A stretch of DNA of 64,000 nucleotides, taken from positions 68,285,620 to 68,349,619 of the forward strand of contig CM043700.1 in assembly GCA_023935145.1 (NCBI GenBank), in the 5' to 3' direction. A program made the translations under genes and the position numbers. The stretch is from Bretschneidera sinensis. Lineage: Eukaryota > Streptophyta > Magnoliopsida > Brassicales > Akaniaceae. Shown here in pieces: positions 55,931 to 64,000 of this stretch; the first letter of the stretch is position 1; each line of letters starts with the position of its first letter. The notes beneath the pieces are model-generated. The model was not told the DNA's origin, searched no databases, and worked only from the letters and a program-made list of their open reading frames with translations.

Positions 55931-56504
55931 CCCTCTCAGCAAAGCATTCAATAACAAGCAGCACATATTCAAAAAGAGTTGATCTCATATAATCAAGTTT
56001 TTATACTCTTGAAACACAAAAAGCTTTGAAATAATCTTATTGAGCCATTTCTTCAAGCTTTACTTTGAAAGAGAGACATTTCTGTTGTAATAAGCTTTCA
56101 TTTGTTGTCTCTCTACCTTTTACTTTACACCATCTTTGTAAAGGGATTACTTCCGAGAGGAAGGGGAAACTTCCGAAAGGAAGGGGATTTTTCGGTTTAA
56201 GCAATTCCTGTAAATTGCTTGTGTACGGTTTGTGCAACACCCGGCTAAGTTGTGCGACTAAGTTTTCTTAGTGGATTACTTCAAGGAGTTCCTTGAAGAG
56301 AGTGGACGTAGGGTCGGAACGAATCCGATATTGCCGAACCACTATAACTGTGTTTGCATCCTCTTTCCTTAAACTCTTTATTTACAGCTTTCTACTTGTA
56401 TTAATTATTTGTTGCTTATCAGTTTTTATAAACTTGTATAAATTCCGCGAAAGTTTTTAAAAACCCAATTCACCCCCCCTCTTGGGTTGAAACCTCGAGC
56501 TACA
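55643..56504 (+). repeat. G2 5' LTR, proximal 862 bp
   Basis: Mirror of the truncated G1 LTR. It runs from the axis through six whole motifs, the TATA box (55923-55930) and R-U5 to CTCGAGCTACA. If G2 is the element whose LTR head is at 45538-45743, LTR positions of about 207-385 are lost from it. Confidence 0.88.
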
Positions 56505-56506
56505 AT

Positions 56507-56518
56507 TGGTATCAGAGC
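56507..56518 (+). other. Primer-binding site of G2, initiator Met-tRNA type
   Basis: TGGTATCAGAGC, two bases after the LTR end. A 41-base leader separates it from the gag ATG at 56560. Confidence 0.9.
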
Positions 56519-56559
56519 CTCGTTCTCTTTATAAGGCTTAAATTCCTAGAGTTGATCCA

Positions 56560-58620
56560 ATGGCAGCAAATAGCTACTCTGAGGGACACTCTTATACTAG
56601 ACCACCATTGTTCAATGGATCAAATTATAACTACTGGAAAAATAGAATGAAAATCTTCGTCGAAGGACAAGATTACAATCTATGGAGAATTATAGAAGAG
56701 GGACCTAAAATTCCCTCAAAAGAAATAGTTATTGGAGAGACTCTTCATACAATGCCTAAACTCAAAACTGAGTTTACTGACGAGGATTGTAGAACGATGT
56801 CTCTCAATAGCAGAGCAACAAGCATGCTACATTGTGCATTAGATATTTCTGAATATAACAAAATATCTGCATGCGTTTCTGCTAAAGAAATATGGGACAA
56901 ATTGCAAGTCACATATGAAGGAACAAGTGAAGTAAAAAAGTCTAAAATTTACATGCTAATTTCTGAATATGAATCTTTTAAGATGTCTCCTAACGAAACC
57001 ATTTCTGAAATGCACTCACGATTTACTACTATTATAAATAGTTTAAAATTGCTTGGCAAGAATATTGAGGAAGTTGAACTAACCAGAAAAATCTTAAGAT
57101 CTCTACCTCCAGAATGGAAACCAAAGAGGACAGCCATTCAAGAGGCCAAAAATCTTGACAAGCTTGATGTTGAGACGCTGCTTGGGTCATTATTGACATA
57201 CGAGATGGAAGAAATGACTCCCATCGTCAATGATGATGAGAAGAAGAAGAAGCAAATTGCTCTCAAAGCTTCTACGAGCAACAAAGAAAAGGAATTAGAA
57301 CAAGAAGCAGAGAGCAGTGAAGAGGATGGTGAAATGGCTTTAATCACCAGACGATTCCATAGGTTCTTGAAGAAAAGCAAGAAACCTTACTCAAAGGATC
57401 CCACCTCAAAAAGGGAACCACTTATGTGCTATGGCTGCAAGAAGCCAGGACATATAAAAGCTGACTGTCCGGTTTCAAGCAAACCATACAAGGGCTTCAA
57501 GAAGAAAGCTATGGTAGCAACTACCTGGAGCGATGACGAAGAAGATGAGTCATCAGACAAAGAAATTGGATACGAAGAGATTGCCAACCTTTGTTTAATG
57601 GCAATCGATGATGAAAGTGAGGTAACATCTTCTCCCTCTTCAAAAAATAATATTGTTACTAGTAGTGAAGAATTACTAGAAGTTATAAATGAAATGCATG
57701 AAGAATTAAAGAAATTTGATTCTAGAAATTCTGTTCTTAAGAAAGAAGTATCATCTCTTTCTAAGGAAATGATAGTTCTTAGAGAAGAAAAAGAAAAATT
57801 ATCATCTTTACTGTATAATTCGTCTCAAGATTTTCTTAAAGATGAAAATGAAAATTTGAAAAATAAAATTTCTGAATTAAACAGCACTGTATCTAGACTT
57901 ATGCTTGGTAAAGAAAAACTTGATGAAGTGCTTTCTTCCCAAAGATTAAGTGGAGGAAAATCTGGTGTAGGATATTCTCCATTGGGAAAACAAAAAACAA
58001 AAGAGAGCTTATTCATGAAAGCCTCTTGTGTAGATGGAGCTTCTACTTCGAAAGCTCCTAACCTTGTTAAAAGCACTCCCTTAATAAATCCGAGGAACTC
58101 TAGAAACTTAAATGATCATACTAAATTGAAGCATCCTAAAAATACTCATGCTTATTTGTATGCTCATTCTAGAAATGCTCATACACATCCTAGAAATAAT
58201 CATCATGCTCATTCTAGGAACAATGTGTATAATCAAAGAATGCATTCTGCTCATGCTCAACCTAGGAATCACCATCATAGCTATTCTAGAAATAACTTGC
58301 ATACATATGCTAGCATGTATCCTAGAATGCATCATCGTTCATTTTCTGGAAATGACATGCATTTTCATACCTCTTACCATAGAATCATGTATCCTAGGAA
58401 CTATCATCCTAAGGATTATAGGAATGCACATGTAAAATTTCCTAGAAATTTCTATGACTATAATGATAGGTCTGTGCATCATCAACATGTTCATAGAGCA
58501 CCATATATTGTTAAGAAAGTATGGGTCCCAAAAGGAACCGTATTTTCAAGGACTAACCCCAAAGGACCCAAGAAATTTTGGGTACCTAAAAATGCTATCG
58601 TATATCCTTGTGTGATATAG
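56560..58620 (+). CDS. gag: G2 gag polyprotein
   Basis: 686 codons. Residues 1-45 have the copia gag start (RPPLFNGSNYNYWKNRMKIF). The UBN2-type capsid region continues to about residue 220 (AKEIWDKLQVTYEGTSEVK, then LPPEWKPKRTAIQEA). A zinc knuckle CYGCKKPGHIKADC (290-303, C-x2-C-x4-H-x4-C) would bind genomic RNA. A Glu/Lys/Ser-rich coiled coil spans about 375-455. The tail from about 520 to 650 is unusual: many Ser/Pro-Arg-Asn repeats with His clusters (HSRNAHTHPRNNHHAHSRNN). It ends VPKNAIVYPCVI and then UAG. SIRE-like gags are typically long, so the size fits. No damage is seen. Confidence 0.92.
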   Translation: MAANSYSEGHSYTRPPLFNGSNYNYWKNRMKIFVEGQDYNLWRIIEEGPKIPSKEIVIGETLHTMPKLKTEFTDEDCRTMSLNSRATSMLHCALDISEYNKISACVSAKEIWDKLQVTYEGTSEVKKSKIYMLISEYESFKMSPNETISEMHSRFTTIINSLKLLGKNIEEVELTRKILRSLPPEWKPKRTAIQEAKNLDKLDVETLLGSLLTYEMEEMTPIVNDDEKKKKQIALKASTSNKEKELEQEAESSEEDGEMALITRRFHRFLKKSKKPYSKDPTSKREPLMCYGCKKPGHIKADCPVSSKPYKGFKKKAMVATTWSDDEEDESSDKEIGYEEIANLCLMAIDDESEVTSSPSSKNNIVTSSEELLEVINEMHEELKKFDSRNSVLKKEVSSLSKEMIVLREEKEKLSSLLYNSSQDFLKDENENLKNKISELNSTVSRLMLGKEKLDEVLSSQRLSGGKSGVGYSPLGKQKTKESLFMKASCVDGASTSKAPNLVKSTPLINPRNSRNLNDHTKLKHPKNTHAYLYAHSRNAHTHPRNNHHAHSRNNVYNQRMHSAHAQPRNHHHSYSRNNLHTYASMYPRMHHRSFSGNDMHFHTSYHRIMYPRNYHPKDYRNAHVKFPRNFYDYNDRSVHHQHVHRAPYIVKKVWVPKGTVFSRTNPKGPKKFWVPKNAIVYPCVI

Positions 58621-58683
58621 ATTTGCCTTCACACCAAGGAGAAAGGTAACTGTTGGTACCTTGATAGCGGTTGCTCGAAGCAT
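58618..58683 (+). other. In-frame UAG and protease start between G2 gag and pol
   Basis: Gag ends in UAG and the same frame continues for 21 codons to the pol [23 protein letters not shown] then H. The protease catalytic Asp is the codon at 58663-58665, before any ATG. Either the UAG is read through to give Gag-Pol, or it is a nonsense mutation present in both arms. The following codon is AUU, not the CAA of the best-known plant readthrough context. Confidence 0.85.
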
Positions 58684-61600
58684 ATGACCGGTGATAAAAG
58701 CGTATTCAATGAGCTAACTCTAAGAGATGGTGGACTTGTGACCATTGGAGACAATACTAAAATAAAGATCAACGGGCATGGAAAAGTCGGTAATGATTTC
58801 TCAACTTTAGATAATGTATTGCTAGTACAAGGCTTAAAGCCAAATTTATTTAGCATTAGTCAATTATGTGACAAAGGATATAAAGTCACATTTGAAACCT
58901 CTCATTGTCTAGTTATAGACATCAAGAGCAACAAGATCAAATTCATTGGCCATAGACATGAAAATGTCTATATAGTTGATTTGAAATCCTTACATTCCAA
59001 TAATGAAAAATGCTTTCCTGCTTTTAGTGAAAATCAATGGCTGTGGCATAGAAGGCTTGGTCATGTAAACATGAACTTGCTAAAAATTGTTTCAAGAAAA
59101 GATTTAGTTATTGGTCTTCCTAAAATCAATTTTGAGAAAAACAAAATTTGCAATGCTTGTCAAATGGGAAAACAATCAAGGATATCTTTCAAAGCAAAAA
59201 ATGTTGTCTCAACTACTAGACCTTTGGAACTTTTGCATATGGACTTATTTGGTCCAATCAGTACCATTAGTCTAGGTGGCCATCAATATGCTCTTGTTAT
59301 TGTTGATGACTATTCAAGATATACCTTTGTTATTTTTATTGCTTATAAGGATGAAGCTTTCAAAGGATTTGAAAAGTTTTGCAAAAAGGTACAAAATGAA
59401 AAAGGAATTTGTATTTCAAGCATAAGAAGTGATCATGGCAAAGAATTTAAAAATCAAAGCTTTTCAAAATTTTGTGATGAAAATGGAATTAATCACAACT
59501 TTTCAGCTCCTAGAACTCCTCAACAAAATGGAGTTGTTGAGAGGAAAAATAGAGTTCTAGAAGAATTTTCAAGAACAATGCTTTGTGAAAATAATTTACC
59601 AAAATATTTTTGGGCTGAAGCCGTGAATACTTCTTGCTATATTTTAAATAGAATTTTGATAAGGCCCCTGCTTGATAAAACTCCTTATGAACTATGGAAA
59701 GGGAGAAAGCCCAATATTTCCTATTTTCGTGCCTTTGGTAGTAAGTGCTTCATCTTAAATAACAATAAAACTAACTTGGGTAAATTTGATTCCAAGACCG
59801 ATGAAGGGATATTTTTAGGATATTCTACTACTAGTAAGGCTTATAGAGTTTTCAATAAGAGAACTCTAGTAGTAGAAGAATCTGTGCATGTAACTATTGA
59901 TGAATCTAACCCAATGAGTAGTGGAGAAGTTTCCTTTAAAGATGATGCAGATTTTATTCCAAGAATGGAAACTTCTACTCCCATTGTTGACCCAAAAGTG
60001 AGTTCTTCTCAAACAAATGAAGGGATGGCAACTCCAAATTTGGACCAACCATCCTCAAGTCAACAAGAGGAAAATCTACCCAAGGATTGGAGGTATGTAA
60101 ATCATCATCCAATTGATCAAGTAATTGGTGATCCTTCACAAGGGGTAAGAACTCGCTCTTCCATTAGAAATATTTGTAATTTTGTAGCTTATTTGTCTCA
60201 AGTAGAACCTAAGACATTTATAGAAGCTGAAAAAGATAATGATTGGATAATTGCAATGCAGGAAGAGATAAATCAATTTGAGAGAAACAATGTTTGGGAA
60301 CTAGTTCCAAGACCTAAAGATCATTCAATTATTGGAACTAAATGGGTATATAGAAATAAAATAGATGAAAATGGTATAGTAACTAGAAATAAGGCTAGAC
60401 TAGTTGCTAAGGGATATAACCAAGAGGAAGGAATAGATTTTGATGAAACCTATGCTCCCGTAGCTAGATTAGAAGCTATTCGAATGTTATTAGCCTTTGC
60501 ATGCTTTAATAAATTCAAGCTATTTCAAATGGATGTGAAAAGTGCCTTTTTAAATGGCTTTATAGAAGAAGAGGTTTATGTTGAACAACCTCTTGGTTTT
60601 GAAAACCCTAGTCTTCCAAATCATGTCTACAAGCTTTCTAAGGCTTTATATGGGCTGAAGCAAGCTCCAAGGGCATGGTACGAAAGACTAAGCAAATTTT
60701 TGATTGATAATGATTTTGTAAGAGGAAGAATAGATACAACTCTCTTCACAAAAACTCACAAAAATGACACTTTGATAGTTCAAATATATGTTGATGATAT
60801 TATATTTGGTGCTACTAATGAATCTATGTGTCAAGAGTTTGCAAAGTGCATGCAAGGTGAATTTGAAATGAGCATGATGGGAGAACTTACCTACTTCCTT
60901 GGACTGCAAATCAAGCAACTAAAAGGAGGTATCTTCATCAATCAACAAAAGTACATCAAAGATCTACTAAAGAGGTTCGGGATGGAAAGCTCAAAGCCAA
61001 TTGGAACGCCTATGAGCACAACCACCAAACTTGATCTTGATGAAGGAGGTAAAACTGTAGATTCTAAATATTATAGAAGCATGATAGGTGCTTTACTGTA
61101 CTTGACTGCAAGTAGACCTGATATAATGTTCAGTGTATGCATGTGCGCTAGATTTCAATCTAATCCTAAGGAATCACATGTAGTTGCAGTAAAAAGAATC
61201 CTTAGTTATCTACAAGGGACCCAGACCATAGGATTATGGTATTCTAGAGAATCATCTTTTGAGCTAGTAGGATATTCGGATGCTGATTTTGCTGGATGTA
61301 GGTTAGATAGAAAAAGCACAAGTGGAACATGCCAATTCTTAGGTGCTATGTTAACTTCTTGGTTCTCCAAGAAACAGAATTCAGTTGCACTATCAACCGC
61401 TGAGGCGGAATATGTAGCAGCTGGCAGTTGTTGTGCCCAAGTACTATGGATGAAACAACAACTAGAAGACTATGGCATGAGTCTCAAAAATATTCCTATA
61501 TTTTGTGATAATACTAGTGCCATCAACCTAACCAAAAATCCTATTCAGCACTCTAGAACCAAGCATATAGAGATTAGACATCATTTCTTAAGAGACCATG

Positions 61601-61722
61601 CTCAAAAAGGTGATATAAGATTAGAATTTATACCTTCAGAAGATCAAATAGCTGATATTCTTACAAAACCCTTAAGTGAAGCTAGTTTTTTGCAAAATAA
61701 GAAAGTTGATGGGATTGCTTGA
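58684..61722 (+). CDS. pol: G2 pol: protease remainder, integrase, reverse transcriptase, RNase H
   Basis: 1012 codons from ATG, open upstream to the UAG. Integrase: zinc finger WHRRLGH...CNACQMGK (about 121-155), then DDE core with HMDLFGP (D about 186), IRSDHGKEF (D about 249) and [11 protein letters not shown] (E about 285). SIRE-type spacer follows. Reverse transcriptase: [40 protein letters not shown], and the catalytic YVDDIIFG (about 702-705). RNase [19 protein letters not shown] (about 863), [17 protein letters not shown], ending near ADILTKPL. Domain order (integrase before reverse transcriptase) proves Ty1/copia. All catalytic residues are in place, so the enzyme region looks functional. 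Confidence 0.95.
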   Translation: MTGDKSVFNELTLRDGGLVTIGDNTKIKINGHGKVGNDFSTLDNVLLVQGLKPNLFSISQLCDKGYKVTFETSHCLVIDIKSNKIKFIGHRHENVYIVDLKSLHSNNEKCFPAFSENQWLWHRRLGHVNMNLLKIVSRKDLVIGLPKINFEKNKICNACQMGKQSRISFKAKNVVSTTRPLELLHMDLFGPISTISLGGHQYALVIVDDYSRYTFVIFIAYKDEAFKGFEKFCKKVQNEKGICISSIRSDHGKEFKNQSFSKFCDENGINHNFSAPRTPQQNGVVERKNRVLEEFSRTMLCENNLPKYFWAEAVNTSCYILNRILIRPLLDKTPYELWKGRKPNISYFRAFGSKCFILNNNKTNLGKFDSKTDEGIFLGYSTTSKAYRVFNKRTLVVEESVHVTIDESNPMSSGEVSFKDDADFIPRMETSTPIVDPKVSSSQTNEGMATPNLDQPSSSQQEENLPKDWRYVNHHPIDQVIGDPSQGVRTRSSIRNICNFVAYLSQVEPKTFIEAEKDNDWIIAMQEEINQFERNNVWELVPRPKDHSIIGTKWVYRNKIDENGIVTRNKARLVAKGYNQEEGIDFDETYAPVARLEAIRMLLAFACFNKFKLFQMDVKSAFLNGFIEEEVYVEQPLGFENPSLPNHVYKLSKALYGLKQAPRAWYERLSKFLIDNDFVRGRIDTTLFTKTHKNDTLIVQIYVDDIIFGATNESMCQEFAKCMQGEFEMSMMGELTYFLGLQIKQLKGGIFINQQKYIKDLLKRFGMESSKPIGTPMSTTTKLDLDEGGKTVDSKYYRSMIGALLYLTASRPDIMFSVCMCARFQSNPKESHVVAVKRILSYLQGTQTIGLWYSRESSFELVGYSDADFAGCRLDRKSTSGTCQFLGAMLTSWFSKKQNSVALSTAEAEYVAAGSCCAQVLWMKQQLEDYGMSLKNIPIFCDNTSAINLTKNPIQHSRTKHIEIRHHFLRDHAQKGDIRLEFIPSEDQIADILTKPLSEASFLQNKKVDGIA

Positions 61723-61884
61723 TTTTGATAAATTGAATGTTTGATTGCATCTCATTTCATCATTTGCATGTTTGACATTGAGTGATAGAGTATTAATCCA
61801 TGTTTAATTATTCCCTTCACTCAAAAATGTCATAGATAAACAAATTCGTGCTAAAAATTCAAGACTGGAAATTTTACTAATGGT

Positions 61885-62245
61885 CCAGTCGACTGGTAAA
61901 TGTGCTCCAGTCGACTGGTAAGTCACTGCCTGATTGTCCAGTCGACTGGTAATTTTAACCCAGTCGACTGGTAACTCTCTGCCAAAAACTCCAGACGACT
62001 GGTAAGTCTTCTCCAGTCGTCTATAAAATCAAATCATGCTTGGAGCCAAATTTTTTCTTTTTTTTTTTTTGAACCCCCAGTCGACTGGTAACGATAGCCC
62101 AGTAGACTGGTATCTCACTGTCAGTTGATCCAGTCGACTGGTACGTTTACCCAGTCGACTGGTAAGAGAAACTTTTCATCTTTTCAAAGGGGCCCAGTCG
62201 ACTGGTAAGTTTACCCAGTCGACTGGTATCGCGATTCTATAAAAG
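61885..62245 (+). promoter_or_regulatory. Promoter-like region of the G2 third ORF
   Basis: After pol, nine perfect CCAGTCGACTGG motifs plus variants (one GTAGAC, two with GACGAC or GTCGTC) lie at 61885-62226. TATAAAAG follows at 62238-62245, 12 bases after the last motif. A likely start of transcription is around 62,270, leaving a pyrimidine-rich leader of about 185 bases before the ATG at 62456. An AT tract (T13) lies at 62,058-62,070. No promoter activity is shown; the inference rests on layout. Confidence 0.6.
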
Positions 62246-62455
62246 GGACTGTTCATTTTCGCCCTTCTTACGCCATTTTCAAAGAGCCCAAGCTTTCACT
62301 CTCTAGAAAAATTCATCTTTTTGATCTAAAAACCATCCAAATCCCTTCTAAACACACCGATCTACTCATTCCTAAAGAGATTTTTAACTTTCTACGGTTA
62401 AAATCTCTCATTTTTACCAAATTTCCTTTTTCCAAAAACTTCAAATTTCTCGAAA

Positions 62456-63712
62456 ATGAGTGACAAAATCCGTATAAAACTCACAACAAGTGGACCTAAT
62501 GCGCCCAAAAAGCCTAGGTCTTCAAAACCTTCGGCTTCGGAATCAAAAGGGAAGGGAGTAGCAGGGTCATCCAGCAAGGAGCCCAGAACAGAGTTGGAGC
62601 AGGCTCTGTTTTTCAGCCCAGCTGCTCATAAGAGGTATAACTCTATAATCCGTCACAAGAAAATCATGACGGGTAGAGTCGTTGATTTCGACTCCATTCG
62701 TCATGGTAATTTCGATATTCTACCAGCCTTTGAGGCAATAAATCTGACCCCACTGGTCAGTATTCATGAAAAATATTACCCGCGACTGATTCACCAGTTC
62801 TATGCGAACTTGGTGAAACCCAGTCCTCTGGCTCTGAGATTCAGAACCAGAGTTAGCGGTGTGGAGTTTGAGGTCAACACTGACCTCTTGATGAGCATTC
62901 TGAGAATCCCTATAAGGGGGGTTCAATGGAGTCTGGATGGATGGCCAGACAACTTTGAAGTTGAGGAGGCCTGTCGGATAGTCAGGGGCGACCCTAACTA
63001 TGTGTACAGACCCACTACATTTCACACATGTAGTGACTTGCCCCTCGACTCAAAAATGTTTCAATTGATTGTCAGTTGGACCATCCACCCGAGACTCGGG
63101 AGTCGAGGGTATCTATCTAAAATAGATACGGTATTGATTTGGTGCCTAAAATCTGGGCACCACTTCAATATATATCCTCTGCTGCTCGCCAACATGATAA
63201 ACGGTGAAGCAAACGACTCCGGGTGTCTTCCTTATGGGATGCTCATTACACTCATCCTCCAGCACTTCCGGGTACCTTTGCCTGCCTCCGAGGCTCAGGA
63301 TATCGGATTGACGGATATCATCAACATCTCATCTCTAAAGAAGATGGGATGTACTGTTCGTGAAGGGTTTCTCTATCCTAAGGCCGGAAAGCGCCTAAGG
63401 ATTCGAGAGGATGCGAGTGACAGTGATGAGGATGCTGATACGGCTGCTGAGATGGAGACAGATACCCGAGCACCTCCCATTGGTGACTCGAGTACTGGTC
63501 AGACTGGATATGGTGACATCCTACGAGCTATCGCGAGTCTTCAGATGACGATGGAGTCCGGTTTTCAGTCCATGCAGTCCGATTATCAGAGGCTGAGCTC
63601 CTCCATAGACCACCTACGGGATGACTTCGAGTTACATCGAGAGCACACCGAGGGTTCCCTAGCTGAGATTAGGGAACTTCTTCGTGACAGCTCGGACTCT
63701 CCCGCACCATGA
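62456..63712 (+). CDS. G2 third ORF, PTPD-like protein
   Basis: 418 codons; differs from the G1 copy only at residue 185 (Arg). Start: first ATG after the TATA-like box, with AAAATGAG context. The segments HEKYYPRLIHQFYANLV, GVEFEVNTDLLMSILRIP and SKIDTVLIWCLKSGHHFNIY are like the putative plant transposon protein domain found in many plant repeat proteins. An Asp/Glu-rich linker and a coiled coil (MTMESGFQSMQSDYQRLSSS...) finish the protein. The position after pol is where SIRE elements carry an envelope-like frame, but this protein lacks membrane segments. Role unknown; a nuclear or particle-associated accessory protein is possible. Confidence 0.75.
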   Translation: MSDKIRIKLTTSGPNAPKKPRSSKPSASESKGKGVAGSSSKEPRTELEQALFFSPAAHKRYNSIIRHKKIMTGRVVDFDSIRHGNFDILPAFEAINLTPLVSIHEKYYPRLIHQFYANLVKPSPLALRFRTRVSGVEFEVNTDLLMSILRIPIRGVQWSLDGWPDNFEVEEACRIVRGDPNYVYRPTTFHTCSDLPLDSKMFQLIVSWTIHPRLGSRGYLSKIDTVLIWCLKSGHHFNIYPLLLANMINGEANDSGCLPYGMLITLILQHFRVPLPASEAQDIGLTDIINISSLKKMGCTVREGFLYPKAGKRLRIREDASDSDEDADTAAEMETDTRAPPIGDSSTGQTGYGDILRAIASLQMTMESGFQSMQSDYQRLSSSIDHLRDDFELHREHTEGSLAEIRELLRDSSDSPAP

Positions 63713-64000
63713 GTCTCTCAGTTCTTAGCACTTTTCCAGTTTTTGTCACATAGCACGGACATCTCATGTTTGTTTTTCTTAGTTATGGCTCTATGAGGCC
63801 CTACTTGTATTGACTTTTTCTTTATAATGATGTAATACTATTAACCATATTTATTGCATTTATTTACGCTATTTGTGATATGTTAGAACTGTTTTAAATA
63901 TCTGTTTAGTCACTAAATCTGATATAAAATGCTTATATGCTTGAAAAACTTCCGGTTCTTCCCGGGAAGGCTTCTGAAATTCAAATGAAGCCACATCTTC
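63713..64000 (+). other. G2 3' region outside the identical arms
   Basis: From 63718 to about 63,905 it is homologous to G1's tail (47567 downward) with a 10-base gap and several substitutions. After AAATATCTGTTT the two differ completely. No LTR or PPT is reached before the window ends. Confidence 0.7.

Larger units (their letters stand above)
47568..63717. repeat. Spacer-less palindrome with 8,075-bp arms
   Basis: Every position p in 47568-55642 pairs with 111285 minus p in 55643-63717. All long frames, primer sites and promoters obey this relation without any shift, so there is no net gap in 8 kb. Two differences were found: 52575/58710 (Lys against Asn in pol) and 48276/63009 (Lys against Arg in the third ORF). 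The axis lies between 55642 and 55643. Beyond 47567 and 63718 the two sides are still related but carry a 10-base gap and several substitutions at once. Confidence 0.95.

Noticed and set aside
49563..61722. A palindrome produced purely by a fold-back read or assembly error
   Set aside because: Not excluded, but two arm differences, an inverted LTR head at 45,538 and diverged homologous flanks beyond both arm ends are not predicted by a simple fold-back. Raw reads would decide.
61885..62226. Regularly repeated 12-mers resembling a CRISPR array
   Set aside because: Spacers are irregular in length, the repeat is a perfect palindrome of only 12 bases, no cas genes are present and the context is a plant retrotransposon.
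1..64000. tRNA, rRNA or other structured RNA genes
   Set aside because: Only tRNA-complementary primer sites were found; no cloverleaf-like gene with A and B boxes or rRNA sequence was recognised by eye.

Overview
This is a flowering-plant nuclear window, most likely from a eudicot. The basis is that nearly everything recognisable is a plant-type LTR retrotransposon: Athila-like and Tekay-like Ty3/gypsy, and Ty1/copia including SIRE-like. The background is AT-rich and CA/TA microsatellites are present. I see no complete host gene, no rRNA or tRNA gene, and nothing bacterial. The species cannot be named from the sequence alone. Element letters (A to H) are mine.

Positions 1-33,430 are a nest. 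The oldest layer is a minus-strand Ty1/copia element (F). Its decayed RNase H lies at about 32,940-33,420, its 3' untranslated region is split into 32,793-32,940, 23,011-23,149 and 1,259-1,555, and its LTR is at 282-1258. That LTR is followed on the minus strand by a primer-binding site and the first 21 codons of another gag, so two copia copies share one LTR. Into F went Athila-like element A (1556-23010, plus) and Tekay-like chromovirus E (23150-32792, minus). Into A's integrase went element B (7638-19761, target duplication CGATG). Into B's protease went element C of the same family (10704-16254, target duplication ACCAT). The nest is therefore F > A > B > C. B and C share one truncation of reverse transcriptase, so they belong to a non-autonomous family.

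Positions 33,683-42,658 hold another decayed Athila-like element (D) with two 1594-bp LTRs, an in-frame internal tandem duplication and an in-frame deletion joining reverse transcriptase to the integrase tail. Positions 42,659-44,220 are AT-rich sequence without a recognised gene, with one weak terminal-exon candidate. An old SIRE-like LTR (H) follows to 45,500.

Positions 45,538-64,000 are the most striking part. Two SIRE-like copia elements (G1 minus, G2 plus) lie head to head as a spacer-less palindrome with 8,075-bp arms (47,568-55,642 and 55,643-63,717). In my reading the arms differ at only two bases. The centre sits inside the 5' LTRs, exactly in the self-complementary 12-mer CCAGTCGACTGG, which is arrayed in these LTRs. 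Each arm carries an intact gag, an intact pol separated from gag by a single in-frame UAG, and a third ORF that resembles the putative plant transposon protein domain. The third ORF has its own promoter-like region: an array of the same 12-mer followed by a TATA box. A 206-bp plus-strand LTR head at 45,538-45,743 suggests that G1 inserted into G2's LTR, that the centre was then deleted, and that the arms were later homogenised.
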